The position numbers and the translations under genes are program-made. 64,000 nt of DNA from Rikenellaceae bacterium (GTDB lineage Bacteria; Bacteroidota; Bacteroidia; Bacteroidales; Rikenellaceae): contig WRDF01000003.1 in assembly GCA_009783565.1 (NCBI GenBank), forward strand, positions 1-64,000, read 5' to 3'. Below are positions 7,266 to 16,249 of this stretch, one piece after another. Positions within the stretch are counted from its first letter, which is position 1; every line of letters starts with the position of its first letter. The notes beneath the pieces are model-generated. The model did not search any database and was not told the DNA's origin. It saw only the letters and a list, made by a program, of their open reading frames with translations.

Positions 7266-8486
7266 CTACTCGAACCCCTCTATCGTCTTGCTGATTATCG
7301 CTATTGCTTCACGCAGTTCGGCTTCGTTGATCACGAGCGGCGGCGCGAAACGAATAATATGGTTATGTGTGGGTTTGGCCAGCAGGCCGTTATCGCGCAG
7401 CGAAAGGCAGACATCCCACGCCGTGCGACCACCCATAGGCTTGATAATCACCGCATTAAGTAATCCCTTGCCGCGTATTAACTCTACGCGCTCTGAGCGG
7501 ATCTTCCCCAGTTCGTCGCGGAAAATCCGCCCCAGCACGTCGGCATTTTCGGCGAGATTTTCATCTTTCACCACCTGTAATGCCGCCATCGAAACGCGTG
7601 CGGCTATGGGGTTGCCGCCGTAGGTAGAGCCGTGCTCTCCGGGCTTGATGGTCAGCATTATAACGTCGTCGGCCAGTACCGCCGAGACAGGGAACGCGCC
7701 GCCCGAAATAGCCTTGCCCAGAATCAGAATATCGGGACGCACGCCCTCGTAATCACACGCCAGCATTCGCCCCGTGCGAGCCACGCCCGTCTGCACTTCG
7801 TCGGCCATGAACAGAACGTTATGCTTGCGACAAATCGCGTAGCACCGTTTCAGATACCCTTCATCGGGCACGAAAACCCCCGCCTCGCCCTGGATGGGTT
7901 CGAGAAGGAATCCGGCAATATCAGGGTCGGCGGCGAGCACATTTTCCAATGCTTCGGGGTCGTTATACGGGATGCGCACGAAACCCGGCGCGAACGGGCC
8001 GAAACCGCCGTAAGACGCCGGGTCATCCGAAAAACCGACGATCGTTGTCGTGCGTCCGTGAAAGTTCCCGCCGCAGACCACGATCTTCGCCCGGTCGGCC
8101 GGAATGCCTTTTACGTCATATCCCCAACGGCGGCATAGTTTTATGGCCGATTCGACAGCCTCCGCGCCGCTGTTCATCGCCAGCGATTTGTCGTAACCGA
8201 AATACTTCGTGACGTACTCCTCCCACTCGCCCAGCACGTTGTTGTAGAACGCTCGCGAAGTGAGTTGCAGTTTTTCGATTTGCTCGGCCATCGCCGCTGT
8301 GATCTTAGGGTGGCAATGTCCTTGATTCACAGCCGAATACGCCGAAAGAAAGTCGAAATATCGTTTGCCGTCGGTGTCCCACACATAGATTCCTTTGCCG
8401 CGTTCGAGCACGACGGGGAGCGGATGATAGTTATGCGCACCGTACCGCGCTTCGCGGTCGATGTAATCCTGTGTTGTCATTTTCAT
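7266..8486 (-). CDS. rocD: ornithine--oxo-acid aminotransferase
   Basis: The 406-residue class III PLP aminotransferase resembles ornithine delta-aminotransferase: [20 protein letters not shown] at the start, [25 protein letters not shown] at 105-117, [13 protein letters not shown] at 227-239, and [14 protein letters not shown] with the PLP lysine at about 258. It converts ornithine and 2-oxoglutarate to glutamate semialdehyde and glutamate, linking arginine breakdown to proline or glutamate. The frame is open further upstream to 8528, but [16 protein letters not shown] from 8486 matches the family start. It may be cotranscribed with the upstream thiamine pyrophosphokinase gene, though 114 nt and a family B repeat lie between. 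Confidence 0.93.
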   Translation of the reverse strand: MKMTTQDYIDREARYGAHNYHPLPVVLERGKGIYVWDTDGKRYFDFLSAYSAVNQGHCHPKITAAMAEQIEKLQLTSRAFYNNVLGEWEEYVTKYFGYDKSLAMNSGAEAVESAIKLCRRWGYDVKGIPADRAKIVVCGGNFHGRTTTIVGFSDDPASYGGFGPFAPGFVRIPYNDPEALENVLAADPDIAGFLLEPIQGEAGVFVPDEGYLKRCYAICRKHNVLFMADEVQTGVARTGRMLACDYEGVRPDILILGKAISGGAFPVSAVLADDVIMLTIKPGEHGSTYGGNPIAARVSMAALQVVKDENLAENADVLGRIFRDELGKIRSERVELIRGKGLLNAVIIKPMGGRTAWDVCLSLRDNGLLAKPTHNHIIRFAPPLVINEAELREAIAIISKTIEGFE

Positions 8487-8540
8487 GTCGTTAGGAAATT
8501 TTTCTAAAAGCCGCAATTTACGCAACAATTTTCAGAAAAA

Positions 8541-8577
8541 CAACACGCGTGCGAGTTTTCCGGCCTGCCGTACGACA
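8541..8577. repeat. family B palindromic element
   Basis: CACGCGTG followed by CGAGTTTTCCGGCCTGCCGTACGAC is, on the other strand, GTCGTACGGCAGG followed by CCGGAAAAC and the CACGCGTG palindrome. It fits the family B consensus in the spacer between the pyrophosphokinase stop and the rocD start. Confidence 0.6.
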
Positions 8578-8600
8578 AAGCCGATAATCATGCGCGCGTG

Positions 8601-9248
8601 CTAAAATCGACGGTAGATGATCGCCGGCCCTGTCGTAAGAATGGAGAATCGTGCGCCGTCGGATTCGTTGAGCGTGCCGCGCCACCAGCCGCCGAGCGGC
8701 TCACGCACGAGCGGATAGAGCAACCCTGCGGTCGTTATGAGCGTGTCGGAGGCGAGCGTGAATATCGAAACCTGCTGTCCGGCCCAGCTCTCGAACGTCG
8801 AGTCGGCATTTATGGGTGTAAACACTCCCGTATCGGTCACCATACGTACCTCAGCACCCAAAGCGGCGTAATCGACTAATAATGAGATATTTCCGAGCGT
8901 ATGGTCTTCACGTCCGCCCGTCGCGCCTAAAATGGTCAACCGCTGCCATCCGCGTGCAAGACACAGGCGCACGGCTTTCGTAAGGTCGTTGGTTTCCTGA
9001 TCGTGGTCGCAGTGGATAATGGCAGCAAAACGGCGGCGCGTCTCGTCGCTCATCGAATCGCAGTCGCCTGCAATCGCTACCGGTACGCCTCCACGCGCGG
9101 CGAACTCGTCCGCCGCGCCGTCGCAGCAGATTACCCGTGCGGCATTTGTGAGCAATGCCGCCGCCACTCTGCCCGCAGGGTAGCTCCCATCCGCGAGTAT
9201 TACGGTGTCGGGTCGTTCGCTTTCGTGAGGCATTGTTACCGTATTCAT
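8601..9248 (-). CDS. thiamine diphosphokinase
   Basis: The 215-residue protein matches thiamine pyrophosphokinase: VILADGSYPAG near residue 15, ICCDGAADEFAARGGVP, AIAGDCDSMS (the conserved GD-DS loop), HDQETNDLTKAVRL (the D-N-T/S-D substrate motif) and LGATGGREDHTLGN. It transfers pyrophosphate from ATP to thiamine to make TPP in the cytoplasm. TPP is the cofactor of the oxidoreductase operon at 1.4-4.1 kb. The gene follows the RND transporter gene by 8 nt, so it is probably at the end of that operon. The nearby PnuC-type transporter would be a natural partner if it carries thiamine. Confidence 0.9.
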   Translation of the reverse strand: MNTVTMPHESERPDTVILADGSYPAGRVAAALLTNAARVICCDGAADEFAARGGVPVAIAGDCDSMSDETRRRFAAIIHCDHDQETNDLTKAVRLCLARGWQRLTILGATGGREDHTLGNISLLVDYAALGAEVRMVTDTGVFTPINADSTFESWAGQQVSIFTLASDTLITTAGLLYPLVREPLGGWWRGTLNESDGARFSILTTGPAIIYRRF

Positions 9249-9256
9249 CTGTGTGC

Positions 9257-12200
9257 TTATTCTATCGCACGTTGTTGTCGAGCGGCGTGAATAGCCTCGC
9301 GGCGGGCTTCTTTTGCGCGAGTGCGCGCCCTGTCGGTCGAAATGTACATGTACATCGCCGGAACGATGTAGAGACTGAGCAGCATCGAGATAGTCATGCC
9401 GCCCACGACCGCCACACCCATCGCAATGCGGCCGTTCGCGCCCTCACCCGTAGCCAGCACGAGCGGAAGCAGGCCCAAAATAGTCGATATGTTGGTCATC
9501 AGAATAGGCCGCATACGCTGTGCCGCCGCACTGAGCAGGGCTTCGCCCTTGGCGACCCCCGCATTCTGGCGCTGGTTGGCGAACTCCACGATGAGCATAC
9601 CGTTCTTCACCACCAAACCGATAAGCATGATAATGCCGATCTGGCTGAAAATGTTCATCGTAACCCCGCGCAAATACATAAAGATCAATGCTCCGGCCGC
9701 TGCCAAAGGCACGGTAAGCATAATAACGAACGGATCTTTAAAACTTTCGAACTGCGCCGCAAGTACCAGGAAAATCAGGATCAGCGCGAGTACGAACGCA
9801 TAGGCGAGGCTCGACGAACTCTCACGGAAATTCTTCGATTCTCCCGAAAGCGTCGTGCGGAACGTGTCGTCCAGCACCTCTGCCGCAATGCGGTCCATTT
9901 CGTCCAACGCCTGACCTATCGTTACCCCGTCGGCCAACCCGGCCGAGACCGTAGCGGACGTAAAGCGGTTGTATCTGTGAAGCTGCGGCGGCGCGACACT
10001 TTCCACGAGACGCACCACATTATCCAACTGGATCATCTCACCGTTGTTGCCGCGCACGAACAGACTTCGCAGGTCGAGCGGCGTATTGCGCTGCTGGCGG
10101 TTGATGTCGCCGAGTATCTGATATTGCTTGCCGTTCATATAGAAATAGCCCATGCGCTGGCCGCTCAGTGCATATTGCAATGTCTGGGCGATCGCCACCG
10201 TGCTTACACCCAGCGAAGCCGCCTTGTCACGGTCGATTTCGATCTGAATTTCGGGGCGCGTGAATTTCAGGTTCTCGTCCGCCATCCTCATAAGCGGACT
10301 GGCGTTCACTGCAAGCATAAACGGCGGCAGAAACTCGCGCAGTTTGTCAAGATTCTGAGCTTGAAGTACATACTGCACCGGCTGTCCCGAGTGCCGGCCG
10401 CCGAACGTGGGCGTTTGCTGCACGAACGCCCGCGCCTGAGTTTCCCGCGCAAGCGCGGCCGAGAGCGCACTGGCTATCTCCATCTGGCTGCGCTTGCGTT
10501 GGTCGATGTCGTCGAGTATGAGCGTCATGCTCGTCCACCGCGTGCCGATGAAATTCGTTATCAGCCGCTTTTCCGGCACTAACGAATCGACAATATCTTC
10601 GATTTGGAACGAAAAATCGCGGATGAACTCGAACGTCGCTCCCTCAGGCGCGCGGATACTTATAGAAATCCGCGAACGGTCTTCGAGCGGCGCAAGTTCC
10701 GACGGAATGATCGACACGAGCCATACGATAAGTCCAATCGTCGCCGCCATAATCGGCCACGTGAGCCATTTACGTTTCAGGAATGCCGTCAGCGTCCGAA
10801 GATAGAAAGCATTCAGTCGTGTGAAAAACGGCTCGGTAGTACGGTAGAGCCAATTTTTTTTCTTGCCGTGCGCTTTCATCAGTTTCGTGGCGAGCATCGG
10901 TGCTATGGTCAGCGCCACGAACGACGAGATGATAACCGCTCCTGACAGAACGATACTGAACTCACGGAACAACCTCCCCGCCTGACCTTCCAGGAACACA
11001 ATAGGAAAGAACACCGCAACGAGCGTCACCGTCGTCGCGATGACCACGAAAAATATCTCTTTCGTACCCTCTATCGCCGCCTGCCGCAGCGACATGCCCT
11101 TTTCGATCTTCACGTATATGTTCTCCGACACCACGATGGCATCGTCCACCACAAGTCCTACCGCCAACACGATAGCCAGCATCGACAGCACGTTAATGGA
11201 GAACCCGAAAGCATACATGATGAAAAACGCCCCGACGAGCGACACCGGAATGGCGATGCACGGTATAAGCGTAACGCGCCAGTCGCGCAGGAACAGGAAA
11301 ATTATCAGCACGACGAGCATGAACGCGATAAAGATCGTGTTCTGCACCTCGCGTATGGACGAGCGCACGAACCGCGTGTTGTCCCACGCCACGCCCACCT
11401 GTACGTCGGCCGGCAGGTCTTTGCGGATCAGTTCCAGCCGCCTTTGCGCCTCGTTCGAAATATCTATCTGATTCGCCCCGGGCTGCGGTACGATAACCAC
11501 GCTGACCATCGGCTGGCCGTTCGTGCGAAGCAGGCTGCGGTGATTGGCCGTCGAAAGCTCGGCCCGCCCCACATCACGGAAGCGCACCACGCTGTTCTCG
11601 TTCTGGCGTATAATAAGATTGTCGAACTCTTCCGTACTCTCCATCAATCCAAGTGTGCGGATCGAAAGCTCGATATCGTTACCCTCGATGCTGCCCGACG
11701 GCAGCTCGACATTCTCGCGGTCGATGGCCGCTTTCACATCCATCGGCGTGAGGCCGTAGGCCGCCAGTCGCATCGGGTCGAGCCACAGGCGCATCGCATA
11801 GCGGTTCTCGCCCCATATGTCCACGCCGCTGACGTTGTTTATCGTCTGCAACTGCTCTTTCAGCGTCAGTTCGGCGATCTCGCTGAGTTCCAGCAGCGAG
11901 CGTATCTCGCTCTGGACCGTGATCTGCATGATGGGGTTCGCATCGGCATCGGCCTTTGCCACCGTCGGCGGGTCACAATCGCGCGGAAGCTGTCTTTGTG
12001 CCCGCGCCACGCGGTCGCGCACATCATTGGCCGCCGTCTCCAAGTCGACGCTCAGCTCGAATTCCACTGAAATGCGGCTGCTCCCGTGACTGCTGGTGCT
12101 CGTCATCGACCGTATACCCGGAATACCGTTGATGCTCTGTTCCAGCGGCTCGGTGATCTGGTTCATGACCACCTCGGCATTCGCGCCCGGATATGACACC

Positions 12201-12343
12201 GACACCGAGATAACCGGTGTGTCGATGTTCGGATATTCGCGCACGCCCAAATAGCTGTAACCGATAACCCCCAACAGGATGATTATCAGCATGAAAACCG
12301 TCGAAAGAACAGGACGCCGTATGCTTATTTCGGATAAATTCAC
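9257..12343 (-). CDS. RND efflux transporter, inner-membrane permease (AcrB/MexB type)
   Basis: At 1028 residues this is a full-length hydrophobe/amphiphile efflux RND pump. NLSEISIRRPVLSTVFMLII is the usual first helix, and VGLVVDDAIVVSENIY in TM4 carries the paired Asp of the proton relay. A second set of helices near FVLALILIFLVLAAQFESF and a final TM block complete the duplicated fold. It should exchange protons for export of drugs, bile salts or other amphiphiles. The membrane-fusion partner gene lies immediately upstream (12426-13520). No TolC-like outer-membrane factor is in the window. The 82-nt gap to the partner holds a perfect hairpin overlapping the partner's stop codon, which could lower expression of the permease relative to the adaptor. 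Confidence 0.93.
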   Translation of the reverse strand: MNLSEISIRRPVLSTVFMLIIILLGVIGYSYLGVREYPNIDTPVISVSVSYPGANAEVVMNQITEPLEQSINGIPGIRSMTSTSSHGSSRISVEFELSVDLETAANDVRDRVARAQRQLPRDCDPPTVAKADADANPIMQITVQSEIRSLLELSEIAELTLKEQLQTINNVSGVDIWGENRYAMRLWLDPMRLAAYGLTPMDVKAAIDRENVELPSGSIEGNDIELSIRTLGLMESTEEFDNLIIRQNENSVVRFRDVGRAELSTANHRSLLRTNGQPMVSVVIVPQPGANQIDISNEAQRRLELIRKDLPADVQVGVAWDNTRFVRSSIREVQNTIFIAFMLVVLIIFLFLRDWRVTLIPCIAIPVSLVGAFFIMYAFGFSINVLSMLAIVLAVGLVVDDAIVVSENIYVKIEKGMSLRQAAIEGTKEIFFVVIATTVTLVAVFFPIVFLEGQAGRLFREFSIVLSGAVIISSFVALTIAPMLATKLMKAHGKKKNWLYRTTEPFFTRLNAFYLRTLTAFLKRKWLTWPIMAATIGLIVWLVSIIPSELAPLEDRSRISISIRAPEGATFEFIRDFSFQIEDIVDSLVPEKRLITNFIGTRWTSMTLILDDIDQRKRSQMEIASALSAALARETQARAFVQQTPTFGGRHSGQPVQYVLQAQNLDKLREFLPPFMLAVNASPLMRMADENLKFTRPEIQIEIDRDKAASLGVSTVAIAQTLQYALSGQRMGYFYMNGKQYQILGDINRQQRNTPLDLRSLFVRGNNGEMIQLDNVVRLVESVAPPQLHRYNRFTSATVSAGLADGVTIGQALDEMDRIAAEVLDDTFRTTLSGESKNFRESSSSLAYAFVLALILIFLVLAAQFESFKDPFVIMLTVPLAAAGALIFMYLRGVTMNIFSQIGIIMLIGLVVKNGMLIVEFANQRQNAGVAKGEALLSAAAQRMRPILMTNISTILGLLPLVLATGEGANGRIAMGVAVVGGMTISMLLSLYIVPAMYMYISTDRARTRAKEARREAIHAARQQRAIE

Positions 12344-12392
12344 TTTTTATGAACCTTATTGTCATTGCAGCCTGTTAGCCACAATCTGATGA

Positions 12393-12427
12393 AACAGAGA
12401 TTGCGGGTCAAGCCCGCAATCTCTGTT
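12393..12427 (-). repeat. family A single hairpin in the adaptor-permease spacer
   Basis: AACAGAGATTGCGGG and CCCGCAATCTCTGTT form a perfect 15-bp stem with a 5-nt TCAAG loop. The stem starts inside the TAA stop of the adaptor gene (12426-12428). No U run follows, so it looks more like an intercistronic REP-type hairpin than a full terminator. Confidence 0.75.
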
Positions 12428-13520
12428 AATAATTATTTTCCACTCGGTTGAGAGAAACTGCCATTCCGTCGCGCAGCTGCATTACGCCGCTGGTTATCAG
12501 CGTATCGCCATAGCTCAGGCCGTCGAGTATCTGCACCGACGATTCGGTGCGCATATCTTTGCGTACCTGTATCTGCCGCGCCGCACCGTCGCGATAAACA
12601 TATACTATATCGCGCCCCATCTCGGCAACGACGGCGATGGCCGGCACCATGATCGACTCCTCGAAATTCTGCAACCGCAGCCGCACGCTCGCCGATGTGC
12701 CGGGTTTCAGCCGCCCGTTGGCATTCGGGTAAAGCGCGCGCCCGCGAAACGACAGCGTGGCGCGGTCTATGGAAGATTCCACCGCATAAACCTCCGCCTC
12801 GTGCAGTTCGTCCGTGCTATTGTCGGTGGTGAACATCACCGTTCTGCCCGGCCGTAACTCGCTTGCCTGACGCTCATTCACGGAAAAATCAAGTTTCAGC
12901 GGCCTTATTTTTGTCAGATGCGCCAATACCGTCGAAGGTGAGGCGAACGCTCCCTCGCTCACACGGCGCAGCCCGACGATGCCGTCGAACGGAGCGCGGA
13001 GTTCGGTCTGGGCAATGCGCGCCTTGACCAACTCTATATCCGCTTGCAGCTTTTCCAGCTCTGTTGCCACCGACTGATACGACTCGCGGCTGACGGCCTC
13101 GCGTTCGAGCAGTTGCTGCTGCCGCGAAAGCCGGTCCTGCGCCAAAGGCAACTGAACCTCCAAACGGCGCAGTTCGGCTTGTAAAGGCCCGTCGTTGATT
13201 TTAGCCAGCAGATCGCCTTTACGCACCTCACGCCCTTCGGTGAAATAAATATTCGTGATCTTGCCCGACGTTTCGAACGACAGCTCCACCTCCTCGTCGG
13301 GATAAAGGATACCGAACGAAATGAAATAATCCACCAGATCGTCATAGTTGAGTACCAACGCATTAACGTTCAGCGGGCCACGTTGCTGCCGGGCGGTTGC
13401 CGTAACGTCGTCCGCCTCCGAATTGCCCCAGAGCGCACGTTTGATCCTTGGGAAAAATGCCATCGCAAGTATAAGCAGCACGATGCCGGCAATAAGTATG
13501 ATTCTGCCTTTTTTGGTCAT
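12426..13520 (-). CDS. RND efflux periplasmic adaptor (membrane fusion protein)
   Basis: The 364-residue protein has an N-terminal membrane anchor (ILIAGIVLLILAMAFFP) and then the HlyD/AcrA layout. A barrel-sandwich half-motif lies around VELSFETSGKITNIYFTEGR, a coiled-coil hairpin rich in Leu, Glu and Arg at about 115-185, the second lipoyl half at ELRAPFDGIVGLRRVSEGAF, and beta-barrel and membrane-proximal domains after that. It bridges the RND permease to an outer-membrane channel. The pairing with the downstream permease is standard. It is transcribed divergently from the GH125 gene. A TAnnTTTG-type box on the minus strand at 13580-13587 probably drives the operon. Confidence 0.92.
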   Translation of the reverse strand: MTKKGRIILIAGIVLLILAMAFFPRIKRALWGNSEADDVTATARQQRGPLNVNALVLNYDDLVDYFISFGILYPDEEVELSFETSGKITNIYFTEGREVRKGDLLAKINDGPLQAELRRLEVQLPLAQDRLSRQQQLLEREAVSRESYQSVATELEKLQADIELVKARIAQTELRAPFDGIVGLRRVSEGAFASPSTVLAHLTKIRPLKLDFSVNERQASELRPGRTVMFTTDNSTDELHEAEVYAVESSIDRATLSFRGRALYPNANGRLKPGTSASVRLRLQNFEESIMVPAIAVVAEMGRDIVYVYRDGAARQIQVRKDMRTESSVQILDGLSYGDTLITSGVMQLRDGMAVSLNRVENNY

Positions 13521-13579
13521 GGGCTATATAGTGTTTTCGGGCTTTGCGGGCACGTACGGTGCGGCCGCATATAATCGAA

Positions 13580-13610
13580 CAAAAGTAATAAAATTTTCAC
13601 GTCCCGAAAA
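13580..13610 (-). promoter_or_regulatory. candidate promoter of the RND operon
   Basis: CAAAAGTA at 13580-13587 reads TACTTTTG on the minus strand, an exact TAnnTTTG match 60 nt upstream of the adaptor ATG. A CGAAA at 13605-13609 could be a weak upstream TTTG element. Confidence 0.5.
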
Positions 13611-13694
13611 ATTTTCGTACCTTGTCCCCCGTTTGTTTAACAGAAATTTAACTATACAATTAAAAACGCAACTCCAAACCAAAATATTACACTG

Positions 13695-15149
13695 ATGAAA
13701 CTAAGAATGGTGATGATTTTTGCGGCGATATTTTCCGCAACGAGCGCGATCGGCGCGACCCGGACAAGTCCGCAAATGCAGGCAGACAACGTGAGGCTCG
13801 AAACATTCACGACCCATCAACGTCCGCCCGTGAACGAACGACTCTTTACGTCGAAAGCCGTAGAGGCCGAGATCGAACGCATCAAGGCCATTATCACACA
13901 CGATAAACTGCGCCGCATGTTCGAAAATTGTTTCCCGAACACATTAGATACCACCGTGCATTATCGCGTGGGCGAGGACGGTCTGGACGATACCTTTGTA
14001 TATACGGGCGATATTCACGCCATGTGGCTGCGCGATTCGGGCGCTCAGGTATGGCCTTATGTGCGCCTGGCCGACCGCGACGAGGAGTTGCGCCGACTGC
14101 TTGCGGGCGTTATCCGCCGACAGCTCCGCTGCATAATACTCGACCCGTATGCCAACGCTTTCAACGACGGCCCGGCTCCGACCGAGTGGGCGAACGACCG
14201 CACGCGGATGATACCCGAACTGCACGAGCGCAAATGGGAGATCGACTCGCTGTGCTATCCGATCCGCCTTGCGTACCACTACTGGAAAACTACGGGCGAC
14301 ACGTCGGTATTCGATGAAGAATGGTTGCAGGCGATAGAACTTGTGTTACAGACGTTCCGCGAGCAGCAGCGCAAGGAGAATCGCGGTCCCTACCGTTTCC
14401 AGCGCCGCACCGAGCGCGCATCGGATACGATGATCAACGACGGCTGGGGTGCGCCGGTGAATCCCGTGGGGCTTATCGCATCGGCGTTCCGTCCGTCGGA
14501 CGATGCGACGATGTTGCTGTTCCTCATCCCGTCGAACTTTTTTGCGGTTCAGTCGCTGCGCAAGGCCGCCGAGATTTTGCAGACGGTGAACGGGCGTGCG
14601 GATTTGGCCGAAAGCTGCCTGACGCTCGCACAGGAAGTCGAGGACGCGCTTAAAGAATATGCGGTGGCGCATCATAAAAATCACGGCGACATTTACGCTT
14701 ACGAGGTCGATGGCTTCGGAACACAGATACTTATGGACGATGCCAACGTACCGTCGTTGCTTTCGTTGGGCTATCTCGACCCGGCGATGATGGACGACCC
14801 GATTTACCAGAATACCCGCCGCTATGTGTGGAGCACCGACAATCCGTACTTTTTTCGAGGCACGGCGGGCGAAGGCGTGGGCAGTCCGCATACGAGTTTC
14901 GACCTGATATGGCCGATGAGCATCATTATGAAAGCTATGACGTCGACCTGCGACGACGAGATACGGCGGTGCATCCAGATGCTCGTGGACACCGATGCGG
15001 GGACGGAGTTCATGCACGAAGCGTTCAACAAAAACAACCCCGACCGGTTCACGCGCTCATGGTTCGCGTGGGTGAACACGCTCTTCGGCGAGCTGCTCAT
15101 AAAACTCATCGACGAGGGCAAAGCCGATGTGGTGAACTCGATTGATTAA
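13695..15149 (+). CDS. glycoside hydrolase family 125 protein (exo-alpha-1,6-mannosidase type)
   Basis: The 484-residue protein begins with a hydrophobic signal peptide (MVMIFAAIFSATSAIGA), so it is exported to the periplasm. The body matches GH125 (formerly DUF1237): DIHAMWLRDSGAQVWPY near residue 105, the stretch ending APTEWANDRTRMIPELHERK, EIDSLCYPIRLAYHYWK, NDGWGAPVNPVGLIASAFRP and RGTAGEGVGSPHTSF. Characterised GH125 enzymes are metal-independent inverting exo-alpha-1,6-mannosidases. A mannose-6-phosphate isomerase gene follows 61 nt later, which supports mannose catabolism. No SusC/SusD, GH92 or sugar transporter is adjacent, so this is not a full polysaccharide utilisation locus in view. 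Confidence 0.9.
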   Translation: MKLRMVMIFAAIFSATSAIGATRTSPQMQADNVRLETFTTHQRPPVNERLFTSKAVEAEIERIKAIITHDKLRRMFENCFPNTLDTTVHYRVGEDGLDDTFVYTGDIHAMWLRDSGAQVWPYVRLADRDEELRRLLAGVIRRQLRCIILDPYANAFNDGPAPTEWANDRTRMIPELHERKWEIDSLCYPIRLAYHYWKTTGDTSVFDEEWLQAIELVLQTFREQQRKENRGPYRFQRRTERASDTMINDGWGAPVNPVGLIASAFRPSDDATMLLFLIPSNFFAVQSLRKAAEILQTVNGRADLAESCLTLAQEVEDALKEYAVAHHKNHGDIYAYEVDGFGTQILMDDANVPSLLSLGYLDPAMMDDPIYQNTRRYVWSTDNPYFFRGTAGEGVGSPHTSFDLIWPMSIIMKAMTSTCDDEIRRCIQMLVDTDAGTEFMHEAFNKNNPDRFTRSWFAWVNTLFGELLIKLIDEGKADVVNSID

Positions 15150-15210
15150 TTATAGATTACGAATTTGGCTTGCGCCAGCCATAATTCCTGATTTTTAATT
15201 CCTAATTGGA

Positions 15211-16209
15211 ATGCTGTATCCTATAAAATTCAAGCCGCGCTTTAAGGAGCGGCTGTGGGGTGGGGACGCGCTGGGCGGACAGATGGGTAAGAAACTGCCC
15301 GCCGGCAAGTTGATCGGCGAAAGCTGGGAGGTGTCGGGGCTGCGCGGCGACGAATCGGTGGCGGCCAACGGATTCCTGAAAGGTAACAATCTGCGCGAGC
15401 TGGTGGAGGTCTATATGGGTGAGTTGGTGGGCGAGGGGGTGTTCGCAAAACACGGTGACGAGTTTCCGCTGCTGGTGAAGCTCATCGACGCGCAGGATGT
15501 GCTTTCGGTGCAGGTGCATCCCGACGATGCGCTCGCCGGGCGGCGGCATGGCGCCTACGGGAAGACCGAGATGTGGTATGTCGCGGCGTGCGAGCAGGGA
15601 GCGGCACTCTATATAGGATGGCGGCGCGGGGTTACGGAGCGCGAATATCTCGATGCAGTGGCGGGTGGCACGGTTGCAGAGCTACTGAACCGCGTCGAGG
15701 TACAGCCCGGCGATGCTTATTTTATTCCGGCGGGTACGGTGCACGCAATCGGTGCGGGGCTGCAAATCGTCGAAATTCAGCAGGCATCGGATGTAACGTA
15801 CCGTATCTACGATTGGGATCGTGTGGAAAGCGACGGGCGCGCGCGCGAATTGCACACCGACCTTGCGACGGAGGCGATCGACTTCGGCGAGCCGCAGAAC
15901 TACAATGTTACGCGACGGCCTGTGGCAGCCAACACCGCCGTCGAGTTGGTGAGTTGCCCTTATTTCACGGTGAACCGCGTCGCGCTCGACGGACGCATGA
16001 CGCGTAATTATCCGTCGCTCGATTCCTTTGTTATATACGTATGTGTCGAAGGCGGTTTTTCCGTAGAGAGAGCGGATAGCGCCGCCGCGATTACGGGCAC
16101 GAAAACGGAAACCGTCGTGGTCTCCAAAGGCGAGAGTATCCTTCTGCCCGCAGAGATCGAGGCTGTGACACTTTCGGGTGCGGCGACTCTGTTGGAAGTA
16201 TATATTTAA
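15211..16209 (+). CDS. manA: mannose-6-phosphate isomerase, class I
   Basis: The 332-residue cupin enzyme reads MLYPIKFKPRFKERLWGG at the start, SVQVHPDDALAGRRHGAYGK with TEMWYVAACEQGA in the middle (the QVHPD-KTEMW zinc and substrate motifs), and YFIPAGTVHAIGAGLQIVEI (IPAGTVHAI). These are diagnostic of the small bacterial PMI branch. It interconverts mannose 6-phosphate and fructose 6-phosphate using zinc. It directly follows the GH125 gene on the same strand, so released mannose could be fed to glycolysis after phosphorylation; no kinase is adjacent. Confidence 0.92.
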   Translation: MLYPIKFKPRFKERLWGGDALGGQMGKKLPAGKLIGESWEVSGLRGDESVAANGFLKGNNLRELVEVYMGELVGEGVFAKHGDEFPLLVKLIDAQDVLSVQVHPDDALAGRRHGAYGKTEMWYVAACEQGAALYIGWRRGVTEREYLDAVAGGTVAELLNRVEVQPGDAYFIPAGTVHAIGAGLQIVEIQQASDVTYRIYDWDRVESDGRARELHTDLATEAIDFGEPQNYNVTRRPVAANTAVELVSCPYFTVNRVALDGRMTRNYPSLDSFVIYVCVEGGFSVERADSAAAITGTKTETVVVSKGESILLPAEIEAVTLSGAATLLEVYI

Positions 16210-16216
16210 TTACGAG

Positions 16217-16247
16217 TTATCCGGCAGACAATAAAACACGCGCGTGG
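16217..16247. repeat. family B palindromic element (degenerate) at the ygjP-like start
   Basis: GTTATCCGGCAGACAATAAAACACGCGCGTGGT keeps the CCGGCAG, AAAACAC and CGCGCG parts of family B and ends 3 nt before the ATG of the next gene. Confidence 0.5.
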
Positions 16248-16249
16248 TA

